The position numbers and the translations under genes were made by a program. From Periplaneta americana (lineage: Eukaryota > Arthropoda > Insecta > Blattodea > Blattidae), in the NCBI RefSeq assembly GCF_040183065.1, contig NC_091121.1, positions 64,140,287-64,204,286 of the forward strand: 64,000 nt of DNA, in the 5' to 3' direction. Every line of letters begins with the position of its first letter. Position 1 is the stretch's first letter. This document shows positions 11,040 through 22,499 of this stretch, in pieces. Under the pieces are notes generated by a model. It searched no databases. It saw nothing but the letters and a program-made list of their open reading frames with translations, and had not been told where the DNA came from.

Positions 11040-11540
11040 ACGACTTTTTATGCTCGACCATATTTCTAACTTGAAATTATTCATAAGTATTCATGTTATT
11101 CTTATGTGACTGGGGAGCGAACTGATCTTGTGCAACCTCGTAAATTGTGAGATGTGCGCAGACGCGAAAGTATTGATTTTTTTCCGGGCAACGAATGTCG
11201 ACGACCTTGATATAATCTAGAGAATAAGATAAACGTTAAACTTGATATAACCTTGAAATTGAATTCGACATTGAAAAACGAGATGACAAATTGATTTTAT
11301 TTGAATATTATTTACAATTAACGCTAATTATTATAGTAACAGAACATAACTTTCTGCGACAGTATTGGATTTCCAGCCTGCGTGACATTTTCCTAGTTGT
11401 CTTTCGATTGCATATCCGAGAATAATCGAAAAGCTGAACTTTAATGAATAGGTGTACTTTAATGACATACATTAAAGGACTGCTACCAGGTGTATAATTA
11501 CTACATTTCGGCATGGCCGAGCATAAAAAAAGTTGAGTCG
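11040..11540. repeat. Possible element bounded by short inverted repeats
   Basis: ACTTTTTATGCTCGACCA near 11043 pairs with TGGCCGAGCATAAAAAAAGT near 11513. No target duplication or coding content was recognised. The 97-bp hairpin just to the left may belong to the same unit. Confidence 0.35.
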
Positions 11541-12639
11541 TTTTTCAATTACATTAAGCATTTACTTCACCATCCAATCTGTAGAAGTAAGACTTTACCA
11601 GTAAAATTGCACTTTCAATCTATGTGGCTTAATATTGGACAAACACTGGGAGTTAGTGCCATATAGTGGAAAACGTGGAAAAATATTTCCTAAAATTAGT
11701 GTATTTTCTTGTGTTGATACGGTTGTGTAAACAGTAAATTAATTAAGTTCCCTGAAGTTGTTAAACAGTCATTTTGTCATTAGCAGATTAAAAAAATTGA
11801 AGATAACAAAGAAACAACTTTTGACAAAATTATTACTGACTTGATAACCATTTTCATGAGTAAAAAAGGAAGAAGTATTAACTTCTCTCTTCTGTGTAAC
11901 ACGTCATGTAAACTGTAACTTACAGTAACATATATGTATATTTATCAACCTGTGAAGTTATTAGTTATCCTATCATGAATAGGACCTTGGTCTGATATTA
12001 ATTAAGGATGATGAGGATGATGATGATTACTTATTGAATAGTGTTCAATTCATTACAATTATTTTACGAAATTTCGTAATTTATGTTCTTTAATGAATGA
12101 GGATACATAATGGAGCCTTAGATTGTTGGAGTTAAACTTTTCTCCGATAAACTCAAAGATTAAGTTTTACATGGAGAATAAAATTTGTAATCACATTTTG
12201 CGTAAATATTTGAAAATGACAATAATTCTAGTAGACTCGTAAATAGTTTGTTGCGAAAGAGAACAGGTTTTCAAAAACAGAGAAGTAATCTAATAATAAA
12301 TTGAGCAATATTGTATATGACGACAATGCATATGTAACCTAAATAGTCACATGAACTGTCAGTGAAAGCTAGGAGACTGTCACTGGAATTCGTCCAATAT
12401 TTATTGCAACACTTTCGATATCACTTTTCATGTGGCGTACTGATATAAGGTAGTTTTTCTGTCTTTGTCAACTACCGTATTTAATACGGTAAAATATCAC
12501 AATAACAGCAATATTTACATTTTCATTACTGGATTACATATTATCGACAATTAAACGAATTAGCTCGGTCAGATATGTCCCGGTGCCATATTATGAAGTT
12601 AAAATACGAATAAATTAATTCAATTTTCTTACATGTATA
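11541..12639. other. No gene seen
   Basis: AT-rich sequence without supported coding or repeat structure, apart from short hairpins such as ACCGTAT/ATACGGT near 12475. Confidence 0.4.
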
Positions 12640-12915
12640 CACCTGTGCAACTTAAAATTTACGAGTTATATGCTAAATTTTTCGTAGGCCTACACAACAG
12701 TGCAATATAAAATTTGGAATTTAGATAGCCTATTTAATTTTCCGAGGTCTATAGAACTGGGCAACTTAAAATTTACAAGTTGGATTTTTATTTTACCAAT
12801 AATTTCTGTACAACTGTACAACTTAAATTTGGCAGGTTACAGAGTTAATTTTCCAAGCTTTATGCAACTGTACAACTTAAAGTTGACAGTTAAATAGTTG
12901 ATTTTCCAAGGCCTA
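12640..12915. repeat. Degenerate ~57-bp tandem array, about 5 units
   Basis: Diverged units contain CAACTTAAAATTTRCRAGTT followed by TTAATTTTCCRAGGCCTA. They start near 12650, 12698, 12757, 12814 and 12868. Confidence 0.65.
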
Positions 12916-14374
12916 CCAAGAACACGAGGCATCCGCTAACCGAAGTTCCACTCCAGTTACATCTAGTTTTTTCTAAAAAGCAGATCCGGAAAGTGTTATA
13001 TTCTTTTACAATAAAATATGAACAATCCAAAAAATAATGTATTGCCTTATATTTTCAAAATTATTTCCTGTTCTGATATATTGACTAAATTTTGTGCCAA
13101 TCTTTGTGGCATATAGCTTGAATATAGGCCTACAAATTGTTCTTTTTTCATCTAATGGAAGATACTTGACTATTCATCATTCACCCATATGAAGCCAGTA
13201 GTATAGACCAATTTATCGACAGAGTCGTTGCCCATCATACGCCATAAGAGGTTGGTCTACGTTGCACGCGCGATGAGATGAGATGATTTGTTTGAATGTC
13301 ACAGGGGAACCGGAGCTTAAATTTCAAATTATTTTTGGTTCCATATAAAATTGAAATTCGTACGAAGCATGATAATTCTAGAACGTCAGCGGCTAAAATC
13401 ATTATCTCGGATTTCTTTGCTAACATCTCATTCTTTGTTTAATGATGTATAGGATCTACTATGCTGTAGGACAATAGAGTTCTCCGTTTCCTTCAGTAAC
13501 GGTGTTGGCTGCAATATTTACGATACTAAGCTGTTAGAATTCTTTCTGTGTCAGATACGCTCTGTTGACTGCAGTTTTGCCGTTACAGAAGACCATGAAA
13601 TGACCAGACACGCTATAGAATTGGTAATAAACCTGAAGAGTGGCTTGAGACATGTCATGTGTGATTGTTTTTAACGAAAATAGTAAACGTTTTCTTGCTA
13701 TATGCAGTTGATGAAATTATTATTCATAGCAATAAACATTCGACCCTGAAGCGTGGTGTTCACTGTCATTGTTGTCATTGATGTTTTTAACACAATTTAT
13801 TGAAGACCTGAATTGGAAACATCGTAAGCCCAATATTTACCTAATTTGACTTTTTACCCGACATATGTTTTGTTTTGCATAGATTACCATCTCGTAGAAA
13901 AGAATATCCCAGTCCGACTCTAAATCTGTGTTTTTTTTAGCCATACAATAGTATTATTACGATACAAGGTTAGGAAATACCTTTTACAAAATCTAGGAAA
14001 AGTTCGAAAAACGAGTAAAGCAAGTTTTTCAATGTCTGAGATTTTGTAATGCACTTCACAAACAATTGTTGTACAATCATATTTTTAAAATTGTAAATCC
14101 AATATATTTTGTATTGAAAATTTAGAGCAATATTATTCCAAAGCCTTCGCAAAACTATACTTTAATGGTAACTAAGTAATAATAACTACAATGTAGGTAA
14201 TGGATCTATTTCTGTATAGTTTTATGTTATGAATAATGATATCCCTAGCAACAAGTTTTATGTGTGGGAATTCTAACTTTCAACGCCTAACAACAGCTGT
14301 AAATACAACAAAAATCACGATCATGAAAAAATATTTATTTCGATATTCTTATATGGCAAGCCTATACAGGACTG
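12916..14374. other. No gene seen
   Basis: AT-rich. Open frames of 60-63 codons on the minus strand show no domain and are treated as chance. Confidence 0.4.
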
Positions 14375-14492
14375 CTGCAACAAACTCTGGGGATCGATAG
14401 ATTTTGCAATGAGGGTCATTTTTTGTAGAACAACCATGTTCTTCGATGCCTCGTGTAGGAGCTAGAGTCCTCCAAAACAGGTTGAAAACCGA
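14375..14492 (-). repeat. Terminal-repeat-like segment of an IS630/mariner-type element
   Basis: About 115 bp is homologous in reverse complement to 17890-18005. Shared blocks are GGGGATCGATAGAT, GCAATGAGG, TCATTTTT, CGATGCCTCG and AGGAGCTA, ending at a CAGGTT block. It may be the far end of the element whose transposase lies at 16840-17290, or a solo end. Confidence 0.55.
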
Positions 14493-16679
14493 ACCAACTT
14501 GCATAGCGCTACTGAACGCCTGGCTTTATAGGCAGTATGCGAAGTACATCTGCTTGCGTACTGCCTGAGTATTCGGTTTAACGTGTATTCGAGTTGATAC
14601 GATCTCTCTGTGGGTGGACGGCTTTGGCGTATAAAATGGAGATCACAGTGAACCATTCAGATATCATAGTTGCGGATCATCAAGAGGAACAAACAGCATG
14701 CAGCGTGAAACTACAGACGTTGTAAAGTTTAAATTGCAGAAAAAAAAACTTTCGGTATCCACAAATTACCAAGGTTGTAATTTTTGCTTACACTAGAAAA
14801 CTGAATTATAATATTACAATAATGACACACTTAAAAAACAGTAAACTCGATCAATAGTAAAACTAAAACAAAAATAACTTTATATATTCTGAAACCTACT
14901 ACAACCAATGCTTTTAGTATGTTTACTATGACTAGAGAATTAAACGTAATATAGGTTTTCCATTCATTTAAGTGAACCTTATCGCCCCGTACAATCTGCA
15001 GGGTTATTTCATTTCTACTCTGTGTATGAATAGCTACTGTTTTGGAGGAATGCATTTAGAGTTAATAATTATTTAATTTTATGTTTTGTGATTAATTGTA
15101 ATTCTATTTTGGATTTATTTACTTATTATATCTCACATTATACATTATGCTCATTTCATTTTCTACATACTAAATTGATGGAAAGATCACCAAACAACTC
15201 TAGCCTCTCTAGCAACACTTGTGAAACGAATATTGGCCATTCCATGAATAAGTGTTTCCACCGAGCGTAACTTTAGACTAGTAACAGAGATTTATTAATA
15301 CATAAACACAAGAAGTCAACTCTGATCATGTAGTCTATGATAATAGGCCCTAATAATAATTGTGAACATCAAATAGTTGATATTAGCACGTGTGTAATGA
15401 AATAGTTCTTTTAATGACACTTGTTTTTTCTGAAGTAGATCTTTTCTATACAGAATGATTTGTTTCTAAACCTTGCTATTCTTTTGTTATTCGTAGTTTA
15501 GAAATGTGTAAATTATACTTATTTTGTACAGAACAACAACCATTGAGAGCCAAAGTAATCGTATTGTTGAAAATAACATTACTGTTTATCTTTTTAATTG
15601 ATTTCTTAATAAATAATATTGCAACTGATTAGAATAATTAAAAAGCATGCAACTATTGTTTTAGAGGTAGGCCTATACATTTTTTTTAGTTTAAAGTACA
15701 AAAGTCATAATGGACTTATGTACTTCTTTCCTATTTTGTTTTATAATGAATTGTAATTATATTTTTGAATATGTTTGCATTATGATATTTCATATTATAT
15801 ATTACGTCTATTTCCTTCGATGTCACTGTATCCATTGTTCATTTATTTGTTACTAGTCAAATTACTGCAAGTTCGAAATACAAAAATAAATGTATTAAAG
15901 TGTTAAATTATTTGTATTCCTATTTGAAGTAAACATATTTTTGTAATTAAACAAAATAAATATCCTTCAATGTTATTACTCTGTTTGTATAGCCTACTGA
16001 GAAAGTGTTAGAGTTATTGTATGATGAAATGTACCTGGTGTTATTTGGAGATCGTATTTTCTTCCTCCTTACCATTTCTTTCTGTGTGAGATTTGTGTTC
16101 TAAATAATCCGCGATCTTACATTAACTTATGTAATATCGATCATTGGGTTATACAAATCGAACAAGATTCAGTCAATATGTGACGAGAAAGAGTTACAAC
16201 GTAATCAAATGATGAAGTTATGACGTATACTGTTTAACACTGGTATAGAACAACGCCAGCTATGTAGCGTTTATTGGTAAGAAAAATATACATGGCTCGT
16301 GCACGTCTTGTTCTGTGAAAAACTATAACATTATTTAACATATCTATAAGCAACTTTCATTAGTTAAACTCTAAAAGTTTAAAATATAAAGGATACTTAT
16401 AAAGTTACTGCAAGTTCAGAATAATAAAGAAAATATATGTGTTATAGTGTCGAATGAACTGTAAGAATACTTGCAAACACTTTTTTTTTTTTCAATAAGA
16501 CAACGTAAATTTCGTTGTTACTCCGGTTGTGTACTCGAAAAACGTTATTTTCATGTAAATGCGCCTGATGTTCTGTCTACTCCGCAATACATCAGGCGTA
16601 ATCGCTCGACAACCGAGTTATTCGGCCCGATGTTCATCGTAGCCGGTTGAGCTCCGACCGGTCGAATGTAAACCGGTTG
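14493..16679. other. Mostly unassigned, AT-rich; a few short signals
   Basis: Signals seen are a hairpin at about 14531-14567 (AGGCAGTATGC/GCGTACTGCCT), a TATAAAA at 14630 with an initiator-like TTCAG 26 bp downstream, and a CGCCTGATG/CATCAGGCG hairpin near 16562-16600. No coding frame with a recognisable domain. Sequence 14700-16500 shows nothing else. Confidence 0.4.
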
Positions 16680-16839
16680 TGTGCGCAGTTTTGCAGGTCT
16701 CAAGTAGGAGCTACGCGACGTCGAAAAAAAAAAGACAGGTTTTAGTGACATTTATAGTTCATTATGAAATATTTATTCATTTATTTCTTCAAGCACCCTT
16801 GCGGACAGGTTACAGATATCCTGTCATTTTTCTGCCCCG

Positions 16840-17290
16840 TTTGAATGGAGCGCTCTTCGAAACACCCTTCCGCTGCTCATGGAGGATGTACTCTTCACGG
16901 TGTGAGGGAACATGTGATTGAACATAACGTCCCAACGCACTTCATCCTGGTTGTACGAGCACATCTGAACAACATCTACGGGGAGCAATGGATAGGGACA
17001 GCAGGACCTGTTGCGTGGCCAGCGTGATCACCCGAATTCACACCCTTAATCTTTTTTTTTTCTTTTTGGACATTTGAAGTAATACACTACAAGAATTTAC
17101 ACTGGAGAGGAACCGACTATGCGAGTATTAGCTGTTTTTGATCAAATTCGACACAGGCCGATAACCACTGCTACGACGGTGTAATGAATGTAATGAGGTT
17201 CAAGGTAGACACTTTGAACAACTGCAACTTGTCACCAAACAGCAATCTGTGGATCACCTTTTGTATCACTGTCCAGTGTTCGAAAACAAA
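16840..17290 (+). pseudogene. Transposase remnant (DDE superfamily), inactive
   Basis: The frame contains VPTHFILVVRAHLNN, YGEQWIGTAGPVAWPA, an in-frame stop, then SPEFTPL. This matches the consecutive motifs of IS630/mariner-type transposases: D-x-A-P-x-H, then the PRSPDLTPL block with the last catalytic acid. Further down, VQGRHFEQL resembles the usual C-terminal VxGxHFExL tail. The second catalytic Asp position reads N (EHNVPTH), and stops and frameshifts separate the blocks. The N-terminal helix-turn-helix part was not recognised here. Family recognition is from motif memory, not from a search. Confidence 0.65.
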
Positions 17291-17388
17291 AGATTTATTT
17301 TGGTCGGACATTTACATTTTTGTAATGTAATATATGACAAACCACTATTCAATGTGTTCACAAAAACGTGCTGTTATAAAGAGTTTTT

Positions 17389-17804
17389 TAATTTTATATG
17401 TAATATATTTAAGAACTTGTAAATAATTCAAATTATTGTAGTAGATATAAGTGTTAATTTTAAGTAGCAAGACTGGGTTACTCACGTCAATGTAATTTTA
17501 TATGTAATATATTTAAGAACGTGTAAATAATTCAAATTATTGTAGTACATATAAGTGTTAATTTTAAGTAGCAAGACTGGGTTACCCACGTCAATGTAAT
17601 TTTATATGTAATATATTTAAGAACGTGTAAATAATTCAAATTATTGTAGTAGATATAAGTGTTAATTTTAAGTAGCAAGACTGGGTTACCCACGTCAATG
17701 TAATTTTATATGTAATATATTTAAGAACGTGTAAATAATTCAAATTATTGTAGTAGATATAAGTGTTAATTTTAAGTAGCAAGACTGGGTTACCCGCGTC
17801 AAAA
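17389..17804. repeat. Tandem array, 4 x 104 bp
   Basis: Units begin TAATTTTATATGTAATATAT at 17389, 17493, 17597 and 17701 and are nearly identical, differing by single bases (CTTG or CGTG; CTCACG, CCCACG or CCCGCG). The array lies between the transposase remnant and the right terminus. Confidence 0.95.
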
Positions 17805-18005
17805 GAATTCTCATAATAATATAAACTCAGGCTATAACTATAACCCTAATAGGGTTCAAGAAATTGTATATTCAAATAAATGTCTCTAAAACCTGTCTTT
17901 GTTTCGATGTCTCTTAGCTCCTAAACGAGGCATCGGAGAACTTTCGAAAAATGATCCTCATTGCGAGATCTATCGATCCCCAAAGTTCACTTAATCACGC
18001 TGTAC

Positions 18006-18888
18006 ATAGTTTTTATGCTCTCCTGAAAACTTTACTTCAGTGGACTTGGGATGTTCATCAATTCAGGTCTTAAATTGCGTATTGTACGAGTACGTTTTCA
18101 TTTCTAACTAAACTTGTTCTTGCTATTTTTTTTTTTTTTTACTTTCTCTCATTAAATTTATGTGAAGTTCGAACGCCAAAGTCCAAAGTCATAATTGAAT
18201 CACAAATGAATTCCGAAGATAATGACTGCAATGAAATAAATTAGAGGAAGAGTTCTGTAGTCATACCGAGTCGCATGTTGTGACTTCCACTTTCGCTGTT
18301 GACTACATAATATTTCATTTTTTACAGTGACTTGCACGGAATTATATGTTATTTACGCGTGATTTAATATTTGAAACGCTATAAAAGTTATTGTTCATGC
18401 TCTAAATACTTAAAAGTAGTGGTAACTTAATTGTCCGAATAGTTATATTGCATGAACATTATTATTTTCGATTTTATTTAAAACGATAGATTAAGTTCAT
18501 TTTATAAGGAAGCTTAAATAAATTTTGATACACTGTTAAGCTTGAAATATTACTGTTTTTTACGAGTAGCGGACAGCACAAATATTTTAAAGGCATTTTT
18601 CTAATCTTTTAGATATTTTTTAAATTCAATAAAATTCACAAGCAAAGTAATCAACGTAGGCCTATAACAAATATAAGTTTGTGAGATAACCAGAACCGGC
18701 AATTTTTTTAGAATGTACGTGAATCGTTTTGACGTAAGTGGCAGGAAATTTTTAAATACGTTATGAAGCTACATTTTAAGTATTAATCGAAAAAAAATCA
18801 ATTTATAATACGCATTTGTAGTTGTAGTGCAACACCAAGTATAGGCCTATTCTATTCCTAAAAGGAGGATCTAAATTACATGCAACTA
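18006..18888. other. No gene seen
   Basis: AT-rich with a T run near 18126-18140. No supported feature. Confidence 0.4.
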
Positions 18889-19897
18889 CAGTCGAAACCG
18901 GTTATAACGACTCCGAAGGGACCGCCAGTTTACGATCTTTATAGCCGATAGTCTCACAAACCGGTTTTGTTTTTTTGTTTTTTGCTAAACAATTTCATAT
19001 CTGTAAATTACATGGCTAATGAACAGAATAGAGTTAAAATTAAAAAAAAATAACAGAAGTACAGTACGTATAGTACCGGTATTTATAATACAGTATTTGT
19101 GGAGAGGGACTGAAGAGGAATTTTTCTTCTAATGTTTATACAGTACGTACAGCAATAATATGCCAGCAAAATATAAAACCTATAAGTGAGAAAAGAAGTA
19201 GCAACAATGTAAACTGTTCAATAATGTAGTATACACACGGTCTTGACTAATGAATGAGATAAAATGTTGAGCATGTTTTAAACTTAGTGAAAGTGCTGTG
19301 TAGTATAATAGTCATGAATGACACATCCTCGTTCCAGTTTACTGTATTACAAAAATTACGTAATTAACAGTACAAAAATGAAAATACAGTACCTATACTT
19401 AATTTATACGAAGGCCTACACGTTCTCCTGTTTTCTTTTTTAAAATTTACAAATGTGATGTCTTGTACCGCACACATTAGAAAAATCCAACACACATAAC
19501 CACAAAGCATCAATAACGAATACACTATTATTCCACCTCTGTACTTTGGAAAAAATAACACATTATTGGAATTTAATTCTCTGGTTTTCTACAATCACAG
19601 CAAAGACTGTCTACAATCTAACTGAAAACAAGAATTTGAAAATAAGCATTACATTGTCAGTAATCCCCAAATACGTAACAAACAAAAATTAACATTGGAC
19701 ATTATACCCGATAAATTTCTCCGAAAATGTGATAAAAATACGTCGTTTTATGCGATAAGTTGTAATAAGCGATGTCGTACTAAGCAATTTTTTAAAATAC
19801 AGTGTTTATAGGATATAGAATTAAACGGGACCGTTAAATTTCGACGTTATAGCCAATATTTCGTTAAAAGCGATGTCCCTATAAACGGTTTCGACTG
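18889..19897. mobile_element. Non-autonomous pogo/Tigger-like DNA transposon, ~1 kb
   Basis: Both ends read CAGTCGAAACCG inward and are flanked by TA, the target duplicated by Tc1/mariner-superfamily elements. Subterminal text of the type GTTATAACGACTCCGAAGGG resembles the GTTATAACG subterminus typical of Tigger/pogo elements. The right half holds further degenerate motifs (GCGATG, TATAAACGG). No transposase frame survives, so it is a deletion derivative or MITE. Confidence 0.75.
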
Positions 19898-20658
19898 TAT
19901 TCACTAAAATTAAGTATTTGTTTTCCCTTAATTAAGTCATTTTATAAACATTAATTTAGAATTCAAACACTGTATATGTAATATAAAGAGAAATGTATGA
20001 TATAATTAAAGCAGGGATAATATTTCGTACGCTGTTTTTTTTTCAATAATACTTCGAATATGTTTATACTTTTTTAAGCTACGTTTTAAACGGCTACATT
20101 AGGTAATTTGAGAAAAATTTTGGGGTTATAGCTTTCGTGTTACAATTCTGAATTGAGATATGTAATTGAAAATGACTCTTAAATTATATGTTTAGTCTTA
20201 AAATAAATTTGATAACCTAGAAACTTGTAGTCACTCATTTGTCATTGATTTCGTAACACACTGTGCTGTGAATGGAAACTTGAATAAATAGTAATTGAAG
20301 CGTTCAATACAACGTGATGTCTGTCGAAATTGAGAAATAACAATAACTTAGTATAACAAGTTTTCTGCAAATTTTGAATTCATAGAAAATTGGCTCAATT
20401 GCATTGATGATTTTCTTCCTGTCACTATAATCTATTAACACAGTTATTTAAAAATTAAATACACATTGAATTCACATTGTACTTTAGCCCTAAAGTACTC
20501 CCTATTTTTTTTTAGAGTTGTAGATCAAAAAGTAACAAATATAAGTAGAAATTTGAATATTTAATCTGCTTCCTGTAGAAATACAGTAAGTGACTTACCA
20601 TAAAAGTGCACCAAATCCTTGAATAGTGATTCACGCGTCATGTGTAAAAAAAACTCAC
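19898..20658. other. No feature seen; downstream of the candidate exon's donor
   Basis: AT-rich. If the exon at 20659-20837 is real, this is the start of its downstream intron on the minus strand. No other feature is visible. Confidence 0.4.
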
Positions 20659-20837
20659 CGGTAGGTAGAAGTGTGTTCGCAGAGTCCAGCTGATGTGCGG
20701 TGTGTGTGATGCTTGCGGAGCGGTTGGGTCGACAATGAACTGCGAGCCTTCACGAGCGACGCATCTTCTCCGGCTCGGAAAGTAGGTCCACCGGCTGATC
20801 GAGGTGGGGGTAGTAGGGGGTGTATCTCGCACTTTCG
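20659..20837 (-). other. Candidate host exon, GC-rich, with consensus splice sites
   Basis: Read on the minus strand, a tract of 11 T residues and CTTCTCACACAG precedes the segment: a strong polypyrimidine tract and acceptor. It ends CTACCG-GTGAGT, a consensus donor. The 179-bp interior is clearly GC- and CpG-rich in an AT-rich neighbourhood. Two of three minus-strand frames are open through the whole segment; the third has stops. The possible peptides (containing CEIHPLLPPPRSAGG in one frame and DTPPTTPTSISRW in another) were not recognised, so the exon could be coding or 5' untranslated. No partner exon was found in the window. The function is unknown. Confidence 0.45.
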
Positions 20838-20939
20838 CTGTGTGAGAAGAAAAAAAAAAAGTGTCTCGGGGTTCAATTCCAGTACAAAGACGTTGCCGAA
20901 ATTTTAATGTTAGTAAGCAGATTAATGTAGAAACCAATT

Positions 20940-21368
20940 ATTGCTCTGTGTAGACACATGAAAGTTTTATCAGCGATAAAGGAGCAATAAAGTGTAGGCT
21001 AATTGTAAGAATTTGGAGCTCCTTTCCCAATTTTAGCAGTGATTTGGTTTTGAAGATCAAACTGAGTAGTTTTTGACTCCTATTGGGAGCTGCGTCTTTG
21101 AAGTTGTTTACGTTGTTTTCTTCCTCTTCCTGTTTCTGGATATTTGTCACTGATGATACCGATACTTTGTTAGATGTGGTCGGAGTAATGACTGGGTATA
21201 AACATATTTTATTTTCACTTATTAAGTAATTTGAATTGCTTAAAATTGATAGAGTGAACTACTTCTATGATTTCGAGAAAGAATCTTCAATAGAATCAAT
21301 GTTAAAAACTGCATGAAGAAATTCATTTGAGGTAAGATAATTATAATCAGCTCCGCTAAATGTACGGA
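20940..21368. other. Unassigned sequence upstream of the candidate exon
   Basis: No recognisable feature. A 70-codon minus-strand frame (20938-21150) has no domain. Confidence 0.4.
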
Positions 21369-21580
21369 GAACCGTTCTTTGAACATCTTGAAGTTTACAC
21401 ATTAAATTTTCTTTAACGATAGAACCGTTCTTTGAACATCTTGAAATTTACACATTAAGTTGTCTTTAACGATAGAACCGTTCTTTGAACATCTTGAAAT
21501 TTACATATTAAGTTTTCTTTAACGATAGAACTGTTCTTTGAACATCTTGAAATTTACACATTAATTTTTCTTTAACGATG
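21369..21580. repeat. Tandem array, 4 x 53 bp
   Basis: Units begin GAACCGTTCTTTGAACATCT at 21369, 21422, 21475 and 21528 (the last has CTG for CCG) and end TCTTTAACGAT. Very low divergence. Confidence 0.95.
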
Positions 21581-21815
21581 TCCAAGCTGGATACCCATAC
21601 ATTATGCGCAGTCGAATTGTCGTTATGTAAAAGATCTTCTTTTGCCACGCATACTCCAAAGCTAGTGTAGCTATTGACATTAAGTTGGCCGTGATTATGT
21701 TTTCGTCTTGGTTACTTTGTTGTGTATGTTTTATATTAATAAATAATTCTGAATTTATCTTCTTGTGAAAGTAATAAAGATTTCATTATTATCCAAATAA
21801 CTGGTGACCCCGATA
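21581..21815 (+). mobile_element. Candidate LTR 3' end with primer-binding site
   Basis: TGGTGACCCCGA at 21802 follows a T-rich stretch ending ...ATTATTATCCA and a 6-nt spacer. A TGG-initial 12-mer of this type is the tRNA primer-binding site found just after the left LTR of many insect LTR retrotransposons. An AATAAAG signal lies upstream. No gag or pol follows, and the 5' LTR boundary is not visible, so this is a truncated remnant at best. Confidence 0.4.
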
Positions 21816-22223
21816 AAACTTCACGTTTTTATTATGGAAATAGAGCTACGCGTGCTGTCATCTGTCAATTGTTGCGTAATCTACGAGTACTTGCAAGTAA
21901 AAAGAGACTAAAGAAAATCTCAATCATATCCTTAAAACAAAACCAAATACAATAAAAAAATTAAACAATAAAAAACCATATTATATGTCAGAGGAAGAAC
22001 AATATTATTGTTTGTATGCATCTGAAGTCTGATTAGTGTAATATGTAGCTAATCGGCGATGTATGCAATGGAGAGGAAAAGGAACTGGCCACCCTACCTC
22101 TTTATTTCCCTGGCCTACTTGCCTCATAAGTTGTGCCTTGTTGGTATCACTTGTGAGGTTCAGACCTATCTTCGGACAGTTACTAAACAACATCTCTAAC
22201 GATACTAATAATAAAATACAAGT
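21816..22223. other. No feature seen
   Basis: A-rich near 21900-21980; otherwise nothing supported. Confidence 0.4.
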
Positions 22224-22470
22224 CCACCGCTGTGGAGTAACGGTTAGTTTGCCTGACCGCGAAACGAGCAGGTCCTTATTCAAATCCTAGCTGGGACAAG
22301 TTACCTGGTTCAGGTTTTTTTCCAGGGTTTTCCCTCAACCCATTAAGAGCAAATGCTGGATAACTTTCGACGCTGTACCCTGGACTCATTTCGTTGGCAT
22401 TGTCACCTTCATATCATTCATACGCTAGATAACCATAGATGTTGATAAAGCATCGTAAAACAACTAACAA
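22224..22470 (+). mobile_element. tRNA-derived SINE, family A, copy 1
   Basis: The head ACCGCTGTGGAGTAACGGTT has a degenerate B box (TTATTCAAATCCTAG). It continues with GTTACCTGGTTCAGG, TTTTCCCTCAACCCATT, TTATCA-like and AGATGTTGATAAAGC blocks and ends in an A-rich tail. Other copies are at 22801-23048, 48045-48306 (minus) and 61819-62060. Confidence 0.85.
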
Positions 22471-22499
22471 AAAATACAAAACAAAACGAAGACGTACCT

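Larger units (their letters stand above)
16680..18005 (+). mobile_element. Decayed IS630/Tc1-mariner-type transposon
   Basis: The right terminal region (17890-18005) is defined by its inverted match to 14375-14492. A block at 16700-16745 (AGGAGCTA...GACAGGTTTTAGTGACATTT) matches the inner part of the same terminus in the opposite sense, giving an element of about 1.3 kb, a normal size for this superfamily. It contains the transposase remnant at 16840-17290 and a tandem array at 17389-17804. The outermost left end is missing or degraded. Confidence 0.55.
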
